Shown in pieces: positions 11,981-23,074 of a stretch of 64,000 nt of DNA (within the stretch, counting starts at the first letter, position 1; each line of letters begins with the position of its first letter). The DNA lies in assembly GCA_009760855.2 (NCBI GenBank), contig WPIO01000002.1, forward strand, positions 3,929,001 through 3,993,000, in the 5' to 3' direction. The notes under the pieces were generated by a model. It worked only from the letters and a program-made list of their open reading frames with translations. It was not told the origin of the DNA and searched no databases. The position numbers and the translations under genes were made by a program. The stretch comes from Cristatella mucedo. Its lineage: Eukaryota > Bryozoa > Phylactolaemata > Cristatellidae.

Positions 11981-12590
11981 AAACTCATCCACCGAACCTC
12001 TGAAACATGGGGTACCTCACGGCTCTGTGCTTAGTCCTGTTCTTCACGTGGTTGATACTCTTTCTTTTGCCGACTTGATTGCCAGGCACAATTGAGGCTT
12101 TCACTTCTAAGCAGATGACACTCGGTAGTACCTCTGCTTTGATCGTGTCAAGCTGTCCAGCATATCGATTTCTCTCAACTTCCTGCTGCATGTACTGATG
12201 ACCTCCGCACATGATTGACAGCAGATGTTCTTAAACTGAATAATCATGCAACCAACTTACTAGTTACGGGCAAACCAAGTGCGATTCGGAAATCATAAAG
12301 GCTAAAGAAAAAAATGGCTCTGATAGCATATCTCCTGTTAAATCTGTACTTAATCTAAGTGTCATGTTCCAATGTGACTTTTCATCGGAAAATAATATCC
12401 GCTCCACATTCAAGTCTTCCTACTTACAGTTACACAGTATTGCTAAAATTCGGACTTGCTTAGGCAAAGATACTATATCAAAATAGTTCTTTGAAAGTAA
12501 GGTAATGTAATGGTTAATGTAAGGTGCCTAGAAAGACATTGAATTCTCTGAGGGTCCTATATCAAATCGATCGTCATTATTGTTATTCTA
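11981..12590 (+). mobile_element. LINE fragment, RT palm to thumb, with tail
   Basis: Starts at the PQGSVLSPVLF-equivalent region, passes the YADDTQ equivalent (TTCTAAGCAGATGACACTCG, mutated) and the NLGVMFQ block. It ends with a LINE 3' end at 12528-12590. It is closely similar to 21795-22060 and 22780-22860. Confidence 0.85.
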
Positions 12591-13038
12591 ACGTTATTAG
12601 TAAATTGTAGCTGTTGCGATGGCTGCGAAATTAACCCACAAATGAATGCTGCAGTTCGCTACAAGCGAGCATGAGCTTTATATTCACAAGCAGAAACTTT
12701 ATTAAGCAAACAAAGGCAACAGAAGTGACCTTACTACGGTTCATCCACATGCTTTGGAAATCTAATAAGGTGTTAAATGCTTCGCTAATGCATGCTATGA
12801 TTGAATTAACATGGGTGAAATCTAGAAACTTGATATAAGGCTTATGCAGCGATGATGTATACTTTTTCTCATTAAGCTGGCTGCAAATAATGCACACTAT
12901 TCTAGTTCTTTACTTTGGTCTTTTTATGTCCTAGATAAAAAGACAGCTAATGATGTTCTACTAATTGCCTCTGTAGAGCTTCTTAATAAGTTGCGTGCTC
13001 TGATATTGATAGTGTACACATTTCTGAAGTCAATTATT
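12591..13038. repeat. Duplicon unit, third copy (short)
   Basis: Homologous to 22862-23660 (without the LINE there) and to 55935-56420. Shared landmarks are TGCAGTTCGCTACA, AGCAGAAACTTTA and GAATTAACATGGGTGAAATC. No coding sequence is evident. Confidence 0.8.
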
Positions 13039-13418
13039 ATCTAAGTGGAATTGCACCTATCTGGAAATCTGAATTGTGATTCAAGCTGTATCAAAATATA
13101 TCGATATTCCATTATATTTAAATTATTTTCAAGTCTAGTCCTTATAGAATGTTACTCCAGAAAAAGTATAGTTACCATTTTTATTTACTATATATTCCTT
13201 GCGTATGTAGTTTTTTTTGTAAATTAGGTCTTCGTTAGTATGTTTTAATCTCAAAATTATCAGCTTGTAGGAGCTATGCTGCCATGGGCTGTTTTGTGTG
13301 CAGTCTTTTTTTCGGGGAAATCTTTTGTCCGGGATATGTTGTCGGGCTATTTTATCTTAGGCTGTTTATTCGATGCTATTTTGTCGGGCTATTTTGTAAA
13401 TGGCTTTTTTCGGGTCAC
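13039..13418 (+). mobile_element. MULE 3' end with inverted-terminus repeats
   Basis: Opens with LSGNLNCDSS, the point where the transposase at 4800 ends (YLSGFA..NLNCDSK equivalent). After about 200 bp of AT-rich sequence it ends in degenerate subterminal repeats (GTCGGGCTATTTTATC, GTCGGGCTATTTTGTA). These are the inverse of the A-rich repeats at 3012-3085. Together with 3012-4860 it makes up one complete element. Confidence 0.7.
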
Positions 13419-13915
13419 CTGATCCTCCACTGCATGCTATTGAGCTTGCTGTAAATGTATGCACTGGCCAGTACAGTGATATCGCCCAGTCAGCACTGGA
13501 TCTGCCTGACAAGAGCGACGAGATGCTCTCGCTAACCTTTTCTACGGTCCTTAAATGCCAATGGTCAAGGCTAGGAATGACCTTGTCCAAATACGTCTGT
13601 TTGAGGGCCTGCTGGGTCGCAATGGCACAGCTTTGACCTACTGACTGGTTCTATGATGCTATCAACAGCCTTCTGCCTTCTACGTTGCCGTTTAAAACAA
13701 TGAGACCACCGACTTCTATCATTGGCATCGCCGTACCGTAGGCGTGGCATAGCGACGAGGCCGCCTTTTAGAGGTTTGCAGACTTCGAGACCACAAAGGG
13801 TATACCCTGACATATCACCAATTCCTGGCGCTAGAGCGGAGAAAGGAAGCCGTGCTCTGCCGCCTTTCCTAGTACGGGCTGATGGCGCCTAGTTACAAAT
13901 AGCGAAATTGTTATT
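13419..13915. repeat. Duplicated flank, copy 2
   Basis: Homologous to 4861-5235 from about 13541 on. The part before that (13419-13540) is absent from the first copy. The small frames here are not conserved between copies. Confidence 0.7.
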
Positions 13916-13929
13916 TGATACGTGTTATT

Positions 13930-15475
13930 AAAAGTCTTAATGAGGTTTGTAACTGGAAATAGCACGAGGTTCAGAGATGAGATTTAGTTTTACAAATTAG
14001 TCTTTAGCTTTCCAGTTGGGCTAATTAGTCAGGGAGAAAATATTTCTAATAATTCTAGGGTCATATATTCATATAAGGGAACAGCTAATGAGTTTATTTT
14101 GAAGGCTCACACTTAGAATTAGGTTGAAAAAGTAGTGCAGCATTGACTGCTTTACGTACGGTACATTCAGCAAGACTGGATTGCTAAGGCACGGTTTGCA
14201 AGAAGACCTCATAGAAAATGTTTCTAAAATTTAGACACTACGGGATTCCTAGAATGTGAATCCTAAACAGCATGCAGCGTACATGCATTGGAGTTTTCTT
14301 GATCCAAAGCAGTTGGTTGCTGACTCGTGTCGAATTCTGGATCAAGGTACCACCAAGCACACAAAACTACTCTTACAATAGAAATACAGTGAACGATTGA
14401 CGACGGTACTGTTGTTAATTGATGTAAACGCTTAAAACGACTTACTTCTCGGCCGGCAGCTATTCATGCAGAAAATATTATTACTTGAATGAGGAGAGCC
14501 TTCATTTTGACAGCCTCTGAATTCTGCAAAAGAATGTAGAAGTGATTTGAACTATGGCGATTTGAAATACGCAGTCACTAATCGTTTTTCATCGTTCAAC
14601 GCCAGACCTATGAATAGGAACCATGCATGAGTATTGCACCTGCTTGCTCTCTTTGCAACCTGCCAATGCTCAACGTGGGCTCATTTTGCCACGTCTAGCC
14701 TGCTCTTGCAACAATTTGTAGCTAGAAGAAGTTTATCATCGCACATATTGTCAGTCATAGTTTTGGGAAGTTAAATAGGGATTTGTTAGTGCCAGCGAAT
14801 TTATGCTGATCTAAGTGGCATGCTGGTACTTCAGCGATCTAAACTCTGACCATACAGAGCTGTACAGGGGTAAAGCCAGTGTGCCTATCAAGTTATCAAA
14901 TTCCATTTACAATTTAGAGCTACAGGTTTCACTGTGACAATACTACTATTAGTATATAGTAGAAATCCCGTGACGGTGACTTTTTTCTAGTTCGTTTGGA
15001 TTACCGTCACTTGAAAGCAAAATCTTTCTTTTTGTCGAGGCTTCTCTATGCTTAGTCCGTCCTGTCATTGCAACCTCACGGATTATATTGTACTTTAGTT
15101 ATCACTTTTTTATTGTCAGCCGGTCGGTGTTTGTGTTTTTAAATTACAAGCATCTCACTGCCTGTGGACTCGCATTGCTGAGTTATAGTAGTTCCGAGGC
15201 AATAACAACTCGGCGCCATCTTGCGATTGACAGAACTGTACCATCTTACCTTGACACAAGTGCACCATCTTTCGGCGTGACAGACTATCTCGCTTTAATT
15301 AGTAGAGATAGAATAACTGAAGGATCTGTTAAATAGTATATTACTTCATTTTACTGCATTTCCCTCTCAACATTGTAAACAACTAGCACTGTAACTGAAA
15401 TTAACTCTCTCATAAGTTCCACTCAACTTTACTTTTACTTTGACTGTTCACGTCTATCTGCTACCCAGTACTCTA
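13930..15475. repeat. Histone-repeat-derived unit, diverged copy
   Basis: Its left half matches 6385-7065. Its right half matches D1/D2 (from about 9720/18900) and 50690-51580, for example GCACCTGCTTGCTC, GCCACGTCTAGCCTGCTC and GTGCCTATCAAGTTATC. There is no intact gene. Confidence 0.7.
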
Positions 15476-16020
15476 TATACCCATCTTGCATCCCTATATC
15501 GCACTACCGCATTTACAGGATGACTTATCTTTGCAAGTAAATTACCCCGAGACCAATATAGTTGGCGTAGGAAACGTTACGAACTGGCTTAACCTAAAAA
15601 ATCCCACGAAAGCAGTCCTCCTTTCGAAAGCTCACCAAACGCCTGAAAACCAATTGCAGCCTTCAAACAGGTTTAAGCTGTTAGTACCGAACAGCTTGTA
15701 TGATAACCCAGCCAGCAATGTAGCTTAGAAATCCGAGCATAACAACATAGATGTCGGAACAGCATGTAGTAGCTAGATTTACCGAGCGTCAGGACTTGAT
15801 ACATTGATCATGAACTATGCTGTAAAATGAATCGGCATTTCTAGTGCTCAGCTTTTATCTCATTTTTTTAACTGTTCTGGATATAATAAGATCAATATTA
15901 TCATGTGGCTATCTAAACTTCTGCATACTGTTCGCTAAACAGCAAGAAGCAGAAATACTAAAGTGAATACTCACAGTAGCAGGAAGAGCTAAGCCAGCTG
16001 CTGTACCTCAAAATATGCTA
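15476..16020. other. No gene recognised
   Basis: An 80-codon open frame (15486-15728) has no recognisable features and no second copy. From about 15985 the sequence becomes homologous to 49260 onwards (GCTGCTGTACCTCAAAATAT). Confidence 0.5.
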
Positions 16021-16052
16021 TTGCCTATCAGAGATCCTCTCTCGTAGTCGGT

Positions 16053-16068
16053 GGTCCTAAGAAGAACC
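16053..16068 (-). promoter_or_regulatory. Histone mRNA 3' stem-loop
   Basis: On the minus strand GGTTCTTCTTAGGACC forms a 6-bp stem with a 4-base loop, the size and shape of the metazoan replication-dependent histone 3' stem-loop. A purine-rich ACGAGAGAGGA follows, as expected of a histone downstream element. It lies just downstream of the H4 remnant on the same strand. Confidence 0.75.
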
Positions 16069-16092
16069 GTTTGCAAGCGACGATAAAGCTGC

Positions 16093-16157
16093 TTGACCTC
16101 CGAAGCCGTACAGGGTTCAGCCCTATCTCTCGAGCACATAGACCACTTCCATGGCTG
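16093..16157 (-). pseudogene. Histone H4 C-terminal fragment
   Basis: The minus strand reads TAMEVVYVLER, then broken codons, then TLYGFGG, matching the H4 tail [21 protein letters not shown]. Two codons are stops, and the normal stop after GFGG has become CAA. The upstream part of the gene is replaced by an antisense LINE whose tail begins at about 16158. The histone stem-loop follows 25 bp downstream. A homologous and longer H4 remnant is at 49367-49675. Confidence 0.8.
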
Positions 16158-17690
16158 TAATAATAATGATAAACTTCATGAGGATGGTAATGCATTTGAC
16201 ATAGCTCTCTCAGAGAGCCCAAAATATTTCTATTTACTTTACATTGACTGCGAAGGAAACACGGTCGGATGATAAGTGGTAGCATGCTAGATTAGCAAGA
16301 ATAATAACTTGGTTAGGGGTGAAATGCACAAGGTAAGCATGCAAATATGGTGCTGCATAACAGTGGTTCCGCCGGTGGCTGTTCTTTTCGAGTCTCAACT
16401 AGACACGAGAGAGCGAACACGAGCAGTAGCAAGATTCAATCTCTATATTATCAACGCATGCATATACGAGCTGGCTGACTCGCTGCAGATAGGAGAGTCC
16501 TGCTGTGGTGGGCGACGTCCTTACATCATAGGCATGAAGCTGTGCCGAGTCAATTACCCAACCACCTGCAGTAGGCGGGGCATACATTGGTGGCCGGATA
16601 CTGGTGAGGTAATTACAAACGGAGAAGAAGCAGGCCAGCACCACAATGGTTAGGGGCAGCACTCCCAGGGTCGGGACACATATGTACACAGAGAACAAAT
16701 CGCAGGCACCCAATAAATGCTGTCATAAATAGGTGCGTTTTTAAGTTTCACCTTAAATGTGTTCACGTCAGGAGATGTCGTGAAGCATGTCGGGAATGAG
16801 TTCCCGGCTTTGGGAGCATGCAAACCAAAGGCACCATGTCCAAAGGATTAAAGGTTTGTACCGGTCATAGGTAAGCAATCAGATTTCGTAAAGCGGGATG
16901 TAAGATGCTTGGCCTTGTGGAGTAGATCTGAAACATATTCTGGAGCCATTGAATGAAGGTACCTGGAAATGAGTGACGAAACCTTGAAGTCAATGCACTG
17001 CTTGACTGGAAACCCCTGCAGGTCGGCAAAAAGCTGTGAATATTGCAACTGCGACGCTGAAAACAGACGATCCTAGCTACTAGGTTTTTTTGCACCAGCT
17101 TTAAGTGCCTGATTGCTCAGACCGGTTGACCAGCAAGCAGTAGTTCACAGAAGTCAAGATGGGATGTCACAAATGCATAGACCAATTTAAATATAGTATC
17201 GATGTCTAAGCAAGCCTGAGCTTAGCAATGTTATGTAGCTGAAACTTGGTAGACTTGACTGTAGAGCTGATGCGGTCGTCGAATGAAAGGTCGCTTTGGA
17301 ACAGGACACCGAGATTACGTGCAGATTCAACAGGAGATATGCTGGCTGAATGGATTTTGAGCTTCAGGTTTTCCAATTTTCCGAATCACAATTGGTTCGC
17401 CTACCACTAGCAGGTTAGTTCCGTCGTCAATCAATTTAAGAAAGTTTGCTGCCATCCATGTGTGGATGTAATAAATACATGCAGTAGGAGTGACGAGATA
17501 ATTTGACGTGCTCGAGGGCTTGGAGGGATCAACGCAAAGTACAACTGAGTGGAATGTACATAGAAGTGAAAACCTAGATTGTGTTTGGTGATCGCATCGG
17601 CAAGAGGGACAGAAAGAAAGCAAATACAGAAAGCGAAAAGAAGCGAACCTGACACAGAGCCTGAAGTACCAGATTCTTTGGTGTTTCTTT
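16158..17690 (-). mobile_element. Antisense LINE interrupting histone H4
   Basis: A tail (TAATAATAATGATAA) at 16158, the LINE 3' end to about 16357, a foreign insert at 16358-16640, and then the same LINE body as in D1 up to about 17690 (SLLFAFCICFLSVPLADAIT region). It lies between the H4 remnant and the H3 remnant, in the place of the rest of H4. Confidence 0.8.
16358..16640. mobile_element. Small insert within LINE, possible MITE
   Basis: The LINE text ..GCAAATATGGT|TAGGGGCAGCAC.. is interrupted here. ATGGT occurs on both sides (about 16347-16351 and 16647-16651), a possible 5-bp target duplication. The ends carry short inverted GGTGCTG/CAGCACC. The insert is more GC-rich than its surroundings. 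No transposase is present and the family is unknown. Confidence 0.45.
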
Positions 17691-17796
17691 GAGAGTTCTT
17701 ATGCAACAAGTAGAAACATCACAGAAATAGTATGTAGGCTCAGCGATAGTTCCTAAGTGTTTTTGATCGATAGATACCTACATTCCTTTTGTACCT

Positions 17797-17960
17797 ATTG
17801 GTCAGGCATGGCGGCTGTGCCCAAGATCCGTCGCAACAGGAAGGTCACAGTGCTCCTGATTCGCAGAGGGGTGGGTATTTGACTCAGCAGAAAGTTGGTA
17901 TACATTCTGGAAGTAGCACATTTTCATTTTCGAAAGGCTTTCTTCGGTGCTATAAATCTT
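17797..17960 (+). pseudogene. Histone H3 pseudogene fragment (D2)
   Basis: The uninterrupted equivalent of the D1 fragment: AAVPKIRRNRKVTVLLIRR aligns with the ALREIRRYQKSTELLIRK block of histone H3. It lies on the strand opposite the H4 remnant at 16093, the usual divergent H4-H3 arrangement. Codons upstream and downstream are too degraded to follow. Confidence 0.6.
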
Positions 17961-18107
17961 AATAATTCCAGAGAATATGAAAATGAGTTGTACTAAAAAC
18001 ACGATGTAATGCTAATACATTTGTCATAGTTCTGAGAGCAGAACCACGTGTGGCAAGCGATAATAACAAAATAGAATACTAGCTGATTCGACACTATCTT
18101 CTGCATG

Positions 18108-18295
18108 GCGACAAAAGAACCTGTACTGGTATGACCATCTCTTGCAGCGGCAATAATGAATCGCCCACCTCAGGATTCGAACCCACTAGCTCGGGACCGA
18201 AGTCGTGTACAGTAATTGCCCTACATAGCATGCCATCACGGCTCACCAAGCGCTGACCCGGTGACAAACGCCAACGTCTCAATAACCCGTTGAAG
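18108..18295 (-). repeat. tRNA-derived SINE-like block (D2)
   Basis: Same block as at 8930-9115. Here the B box is intact (GGGTTCGAATCC on the minus strand, 18173-18184). The A-box-like GATGGCACGC is about 54 bases upstream on the minus strand. Confidence 0.6.
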
Positions 18296-20012
18296 CGTCT
18301 TTACTGTAATTCGATCGCAAGTTAGCCCACGTGATAATGTAGAGAATAATAAACTGATCATGTTTTTCTAAGTGAGAGATAACTTCTTAGAAAGCTAGGG
18401 GCGTACAGCCGACGGCAGCGGCGAAAACAAGACCATCACCGCACCAATCCAAACTTGCTCATTTTGCTCAGAAATGTGTGTTATGGCATCCTCAAGTTCT
18501 GCTAGAAGCTAAAATGCGTTCTGTTTGTGAACTTGAAACGCACGAAAACAATTTCCCTCCAACCTTCGCCTTGCTCCGGCTCCACCTTCCGGGGAGACAG
18601 ACTGTGCTTGTCAAGGCTTGAATTGAGCACACGGACAGTCGTATGGTAAAACCACGCATCTCACGCACGGTATTAGGTTTTATAACGAACATTGCAAAGT
18701 TGTATGACCATTCGTATGCTGAATTATTTACAACTGGTGGAAAAGACTTACTGATCGGCCTGCAACTATTCGTTCGCAGGTTTTACGACTGGGACTGGGA
18801 GAGCCTTCATATTTTTGAAAGCCTCTGCATATGAAACGGAATATAGAAGTGATTTTTACAATGTCATTATTCTACACTGAGTGGCTTACGGTTTTCATCG
18901 TTCGAGGCGACAGCCTACACAGAGAAACCAAGCATGAACATTGCACCTGATTGCTCTCTCTCTCTCTCTGCGACTTGCCAATGCTCGTTGTGGCCTTTTT
19001 TTAACCACGTCTACCTTGCTCTAGCAAAAAGTTGTAGCTAGAAGTTTATCGTCACATATATTGTTAGTCATAATTTTTGGAAGCAAAATTGAGATTTGTG
19101 AGCGCCAGCGAATTTATGCTGGTCTACGCTGTATGCTGGTATTTCAGCAATCTGAACTATGACTATCCAGTGCTGTACAGGGCTGAAACCAGTGTGCCCA
19201 TCAAGTTACTCAATCCCATTTACAGTTTAGAGCTTAGAGTTTCACTGTGACAATATTACTATTCGTAAATAGCAGATGTCCCGTGACAGTGGGCATCTTT
19301 TTTCAAGTTCGCTCGGATTGATGTCGTTTGAAAGCAAGATTTCCCTTTTTTGAGAGTAATCTTCTTGCTCAGTCAGTCCTGCCATTAAAGCGTCATGGAT
19401 TAGATCCCACGTTAGTTACCACTTTCTGTTTAGTTTCCGCTGGTCAGCGTTTCAATTTTTAATTAAAAACTCTCCGAAAAACTTGTATAAATTAGCATAT
19501 TGCTTTAAAGTTTGACTAGGTCAGGCATTTCGCTCGATTCAGCCTTTTAAAGCTTGGACAACCCTAGGGCTCCCACAATGACAGCGTAGATTGCTTGTAT
19601 AACGTATTCCTATAGTTGCTAGCTTATCCAATGTTTTTGGATAGTCTCGTGGCATTCAAGCGTACCTGAAAATTACCATTTAATTCGTACTAAATAGAGG
19701 AGCCAATTTATTTGAAGGCGCACGCACCATTTTTCAGAGACTTGGATTTTGCGTAACAATGAAAGAGGACGTGGTGTCAAGAACTGCTCCAGAAGCAGAA
19801 GCAAATCTATGGATTGGCGGGAGTGGCAACTGCCACCCCTGGTATGATTGGCTTTGGCCATTATTTCGTCAAATATACGCTTCCCACAGGCGCTAGGGGG
19901 ACGCCCAAAACCCCCTTTCACAAATGTCTCCATATCCTAACCATCATACCAACCCACCGCTACAATCCTGGCTTCGTCTTTGTCCCCATAAATGGGACTT
20001 GCAAACGATAAT

Positions 20013-20124
20013 AATAATTGAAATTTAGACAAATTATCCTAAATTTTAAAACTAAGCTGAGCGATCTAATTGAAATGATAGCCTATGTTTCAAGTATGCG
20101 TGGCTATTTGGTTAATATTATTTA
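20013..20124. other. No gene recognised
   Basis: Short AT-rich spacer between the end of D2 and the next antisense LINE. Confidence 0.6.
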
Positions 20125-20880
20125 ATTATCAGAATAATACAGTTGGGTATAGCTCCCAAAGAATTTTATATATTCCAAGGCACTTTACGTATGCTGCACA
20201 GTAAGCATGATCAATTAGTTAGTGACTGCATTCACAATGTCAACAAGCATAACATGTCTAGAGGTGACAGGCACAGGGTTAGCATAAAAATATGGTCAGT
20301 TGCAGTATCATTGTCCGCACACATGCTCATATAAAGAATGATTAGCAGGGACTCACTAAATGCTGTCGTAATAAGACAGGATTTTAGTTAAGTGGGATCG
20401 AGTAAATGGATATTGTAGCGCAAGTCGGAAGTGAGTTCCACGCTTTGGGAAGACACAAACTAAAGGCACGGCCACCAAAAGATTTGAGTTTGATAGGAGG
20501 TATAGGTAACCGAATAGATTCCGAAAAGCGAGTGGTAAGACGCTTAGCCTGGTGAGGAATAGATCTAATAGAAGGGCTGGAGCCAAATAGTAAGGAGAGA
20601 TGCATGCACCTAATAGTGAGAGACGGAGCTTTGAAGTAAATGCGTTGCTTGACTGGAAGCCACTGCAGGTCTGCAGGAAGTGGCGTAACGTGGCACGTTC
20701 GACGCTCACGACAGAAAAACCTAGCTGCATAATTTTGCACCAGCTGTAAGTGCCTATTGGCACATGCCGGTAGACCAGAAAGCATCGATGAGTAGAAATC
20801 GAGACGAGACTTTAAATAAGCATTGACCGATTCGGACGTATTTTAGACCTGCTATGCAAATCTTGTAAGTCTGGTAATGT
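20125..20880 (-). mobile_element. Antisense LINE fragment (3' half)
   Basis: A minus-strand frame of 133 codons (20384-20785) reads MLSGLPACANRHLQLVQNYA, then DLQWLPVKQRIYFKA, then LPKAWNSLPTC. These are thumb/C-terminal blocks of the CR1/L2-type RT. It ends inside the NLGV-like region. Confidence 0.9.
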
Positions 20881-20889
20881 AAGGTAACG

Positions 20890-21285
20890 TAGTTTAATGT
20901 ATCTCCATCTGCAACTCATAAAAGTCATAAAGACTACGTGGGTGTTACGCAGGGGATTTTTGTATAGTGCACTCACAACCTTAGCGGCTTTCTGTGCTCA
21001 TTTAGTAGTCAACAGACTTCGTCTCACGAAACAAAGAGGAAGTGGGAACCGTAGCAGAGTCAGGAGAGCAGTTGAGGTAGTGAGCAGCATGGAAGTAGCA
21101 GCTCAGGATCTCTGAAAAGTATGAGCCATTGTCGGCAGTAGGAAAGAAGTTGTCGATGCATAAGAATTGTGGTAGTGAGTTCCACAGTCTAGGACCTGCA
21201 GAGCAAAAGCTTCTGTCGCCGACGGTCTTGAAGCGGAGGAATGGGACAACCCCTGGCCTCTCGCACAAAGTTAGCATTAAAGGTA
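20890..21285 (-). mobile_element. Second LINE family, 3' fragment
   Basis: The same family as 38025-39195 and 53983-54535: on the minus strand LRFKTVGDRSFCSAGPRLWN, then LPQFL, then the 3' end up to GAGATACATT. Unlike the first family it has no (ATT)n tail. Confidence 0.85.
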
Positions 21286-21794
21286 ATGTTAGTAACTGAG
21301 ATTTATGTACACATCTAAGATTTTAATCGATTTTTGAAACATTTAGCCTAAGCAATTGATGGAGTTCCCATCTTTTCACTTTTCATTTCTCAAGTAATAG
21401 TCAAGTCACAATTGAATGTAAAAAGCGGGGTATTTTTTTAGCCCCTGTAAACAAAATGGCAACAGTTGTGTGACTAAAGCTGCCAGCTTCAGGGGCTTCG
21501 AAGCTAATATATTATCAATTCATTCGTCTACACAGATATTTAACGATAGCTCACGGATAGGAATCCGTGAGTACGAGTCCTTATTTAGATGGAATTTTTT
21601 GCAGCTAGCTCCGAAGCATCCTTTAAATCGCTTGCAGGTAAAGCTTCCTACTCAGTCGTAGAAACTGAAGGTTATGGTGCACATACAATATTGTTGATTA
21701 CACTAGCTTTTTTGTTATCTAGCCAGCTCCATCGTGGTATTTATAGCAAATACGGTACGCGTTTAATTTAAACAAAGTCTACCTCTTTTCATAC
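21286..21794. other. No gene recognised
   Basis: No recognisable gene. Two small + frames (21470-21661, 21589-21771) overlap and have no features. Confidence 0.55.
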
Positions 21795-22860
21795 ATTTTT
21801 CGTGTGCGATTCGGAAATCACAAAGGCTAAATAACAAAATTGGCTCCGGCAGCATATCTCCTTTTGAATCTGTTCGTAATCTAGGTGTCATGTACCCATG
21901 TGACCTTTCATTGGACATTGGAATCCGCTCCACATTCAAGTCTGCATACTTTCAGTTACATAGTAATGCTAAAATTCGGACTTGTTTAGGCAGAGATACC
22001 ATATCACAAGTGGTCTTAGCATTTTTGAGACATCCTGTCTTGGCTTCGGTAACTCACTGCTAGCTGGTCTACCGGCCGGTGCAATCAGATGCTTAGAGCT
22101 GGTGCAAACCTCAGCAGCTCGGCTTGTCTGTCGTCAGCTTCGCAGGGGACCCATCTCACGACTTCTCGCTTACCTGCACTGGCTCCCGATCAAGCGACTC
22201 AGGTATTTAAAGGTTTTATCACTTACTTTCTTGTCCCGTAACTCTTTGGCTCGAGCTTACCTATCAGATCTACTCTTCCACCAGGTTATGCATCGTACCA
22301 TCCGCTTTTCGGAGTTCAACTTTTTACCTATTTCGTAAACAATATAATTAATTTGTAAAGAGCCCCAAGACAACTTAAGATATATTCAGGAGCTTCACAT
22401 ATGCTTCGGAGCTCGAGCCCATGACCTCAGCCAGATCTTAGCCGGGGCGGAACCTTAGCCACTGGACCAAACCTGCTCAACTAACCTCAAATCCATGGAG
22501 TTCATGCCTTCGATTTGTTTGCTCGCAAATCTTGGAGTTCACTACCGACTTGTGTTACGACATCACCTGACTTGACCGGATTTAAAATGAAGCTAAATGC
22601 ATCTTTTTGTCTCAGCATTTAGTGGGTATCTACGATTCTTCCTCCACTTGCTTATTTGTGCTGACACTGCATGCTGCCACTAATCATTAATGTATGCTGG
22701 CTTCGGGCATGTTACCGTTAACCGTGTTATTCTTGTTGGTGATTGAACATGCATCCATTAACCATTCTATCGTGCTTCCTTTGCAGTGAATGTAAGGTGC
22801 CTAGAAAGAAATTAAATTCTCGGAGGGTGCTATATCAAATCGATCGTCATTATTGTTATT
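21795..22860 (+). mobile_element. LINE fragment split by a tRNA-like insertion
   Basis: Contains a broken frame with SCLGFGNSLLAGLPAGAIRC, then LVCRQLRRGPISRLL, then AYLHWLPIKRLR (21982-22338). After the insert at 22338-22486 it resumes with WSSLPTCVTTSPDLTGF-like codons and the 3' end at about 22790-22860. Confidence 0.85.
22338..22486 (-). repeat. tRNA-derived SINE-like insertion
   Basis: On the minus strand it reads GGTTTGGTCCAGTGGCTAAG (A box TGGTCCAGTGG) and then GGTCATGGGCTCGAGCTCC (B-box-like) about 40 bases downstream. This is a tRNA-like head inserted into a LINE. It differs from the 8.9/18.1-kb SINE. Confidence 0.6.
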
Positions 22861-23074
22861 CAAACGTTACCAGTAAATTGTAGCCGCAGAGATGGCGCCA
22901 AAATTAACTCACAAATGAATGCTGCAGTTCGCTACATGCGAGGGTGAGATTAATATTCGAGAGCAGAAACTTTAATAAGCAAACGAAGGCGACGAAAATG
23001 AACTTACTATGGTCAATCCACAAGCTTTGGAAATATGTTAAGGTGTTGAATGCTTCGCAGATGCATGAGATCGT

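Larger units (their letters stand above)
16660..20012. repeat. Large duplicated segment D2 (pair of 7421-10850)
   Basis: Near-identical partner of D1. It starts inside the antisense LINE and ends at GCAAACGATAATAATAATT. It lacks the short LINE tail found in D1. Confidence 0.95.

Noticed and set aside
16309-16713. Two overlapping open frames (114 and 104 codons) on opposite strands
   Set aside because: Both cross LINE/insert junctions; they are shadows over a repeat insertion.
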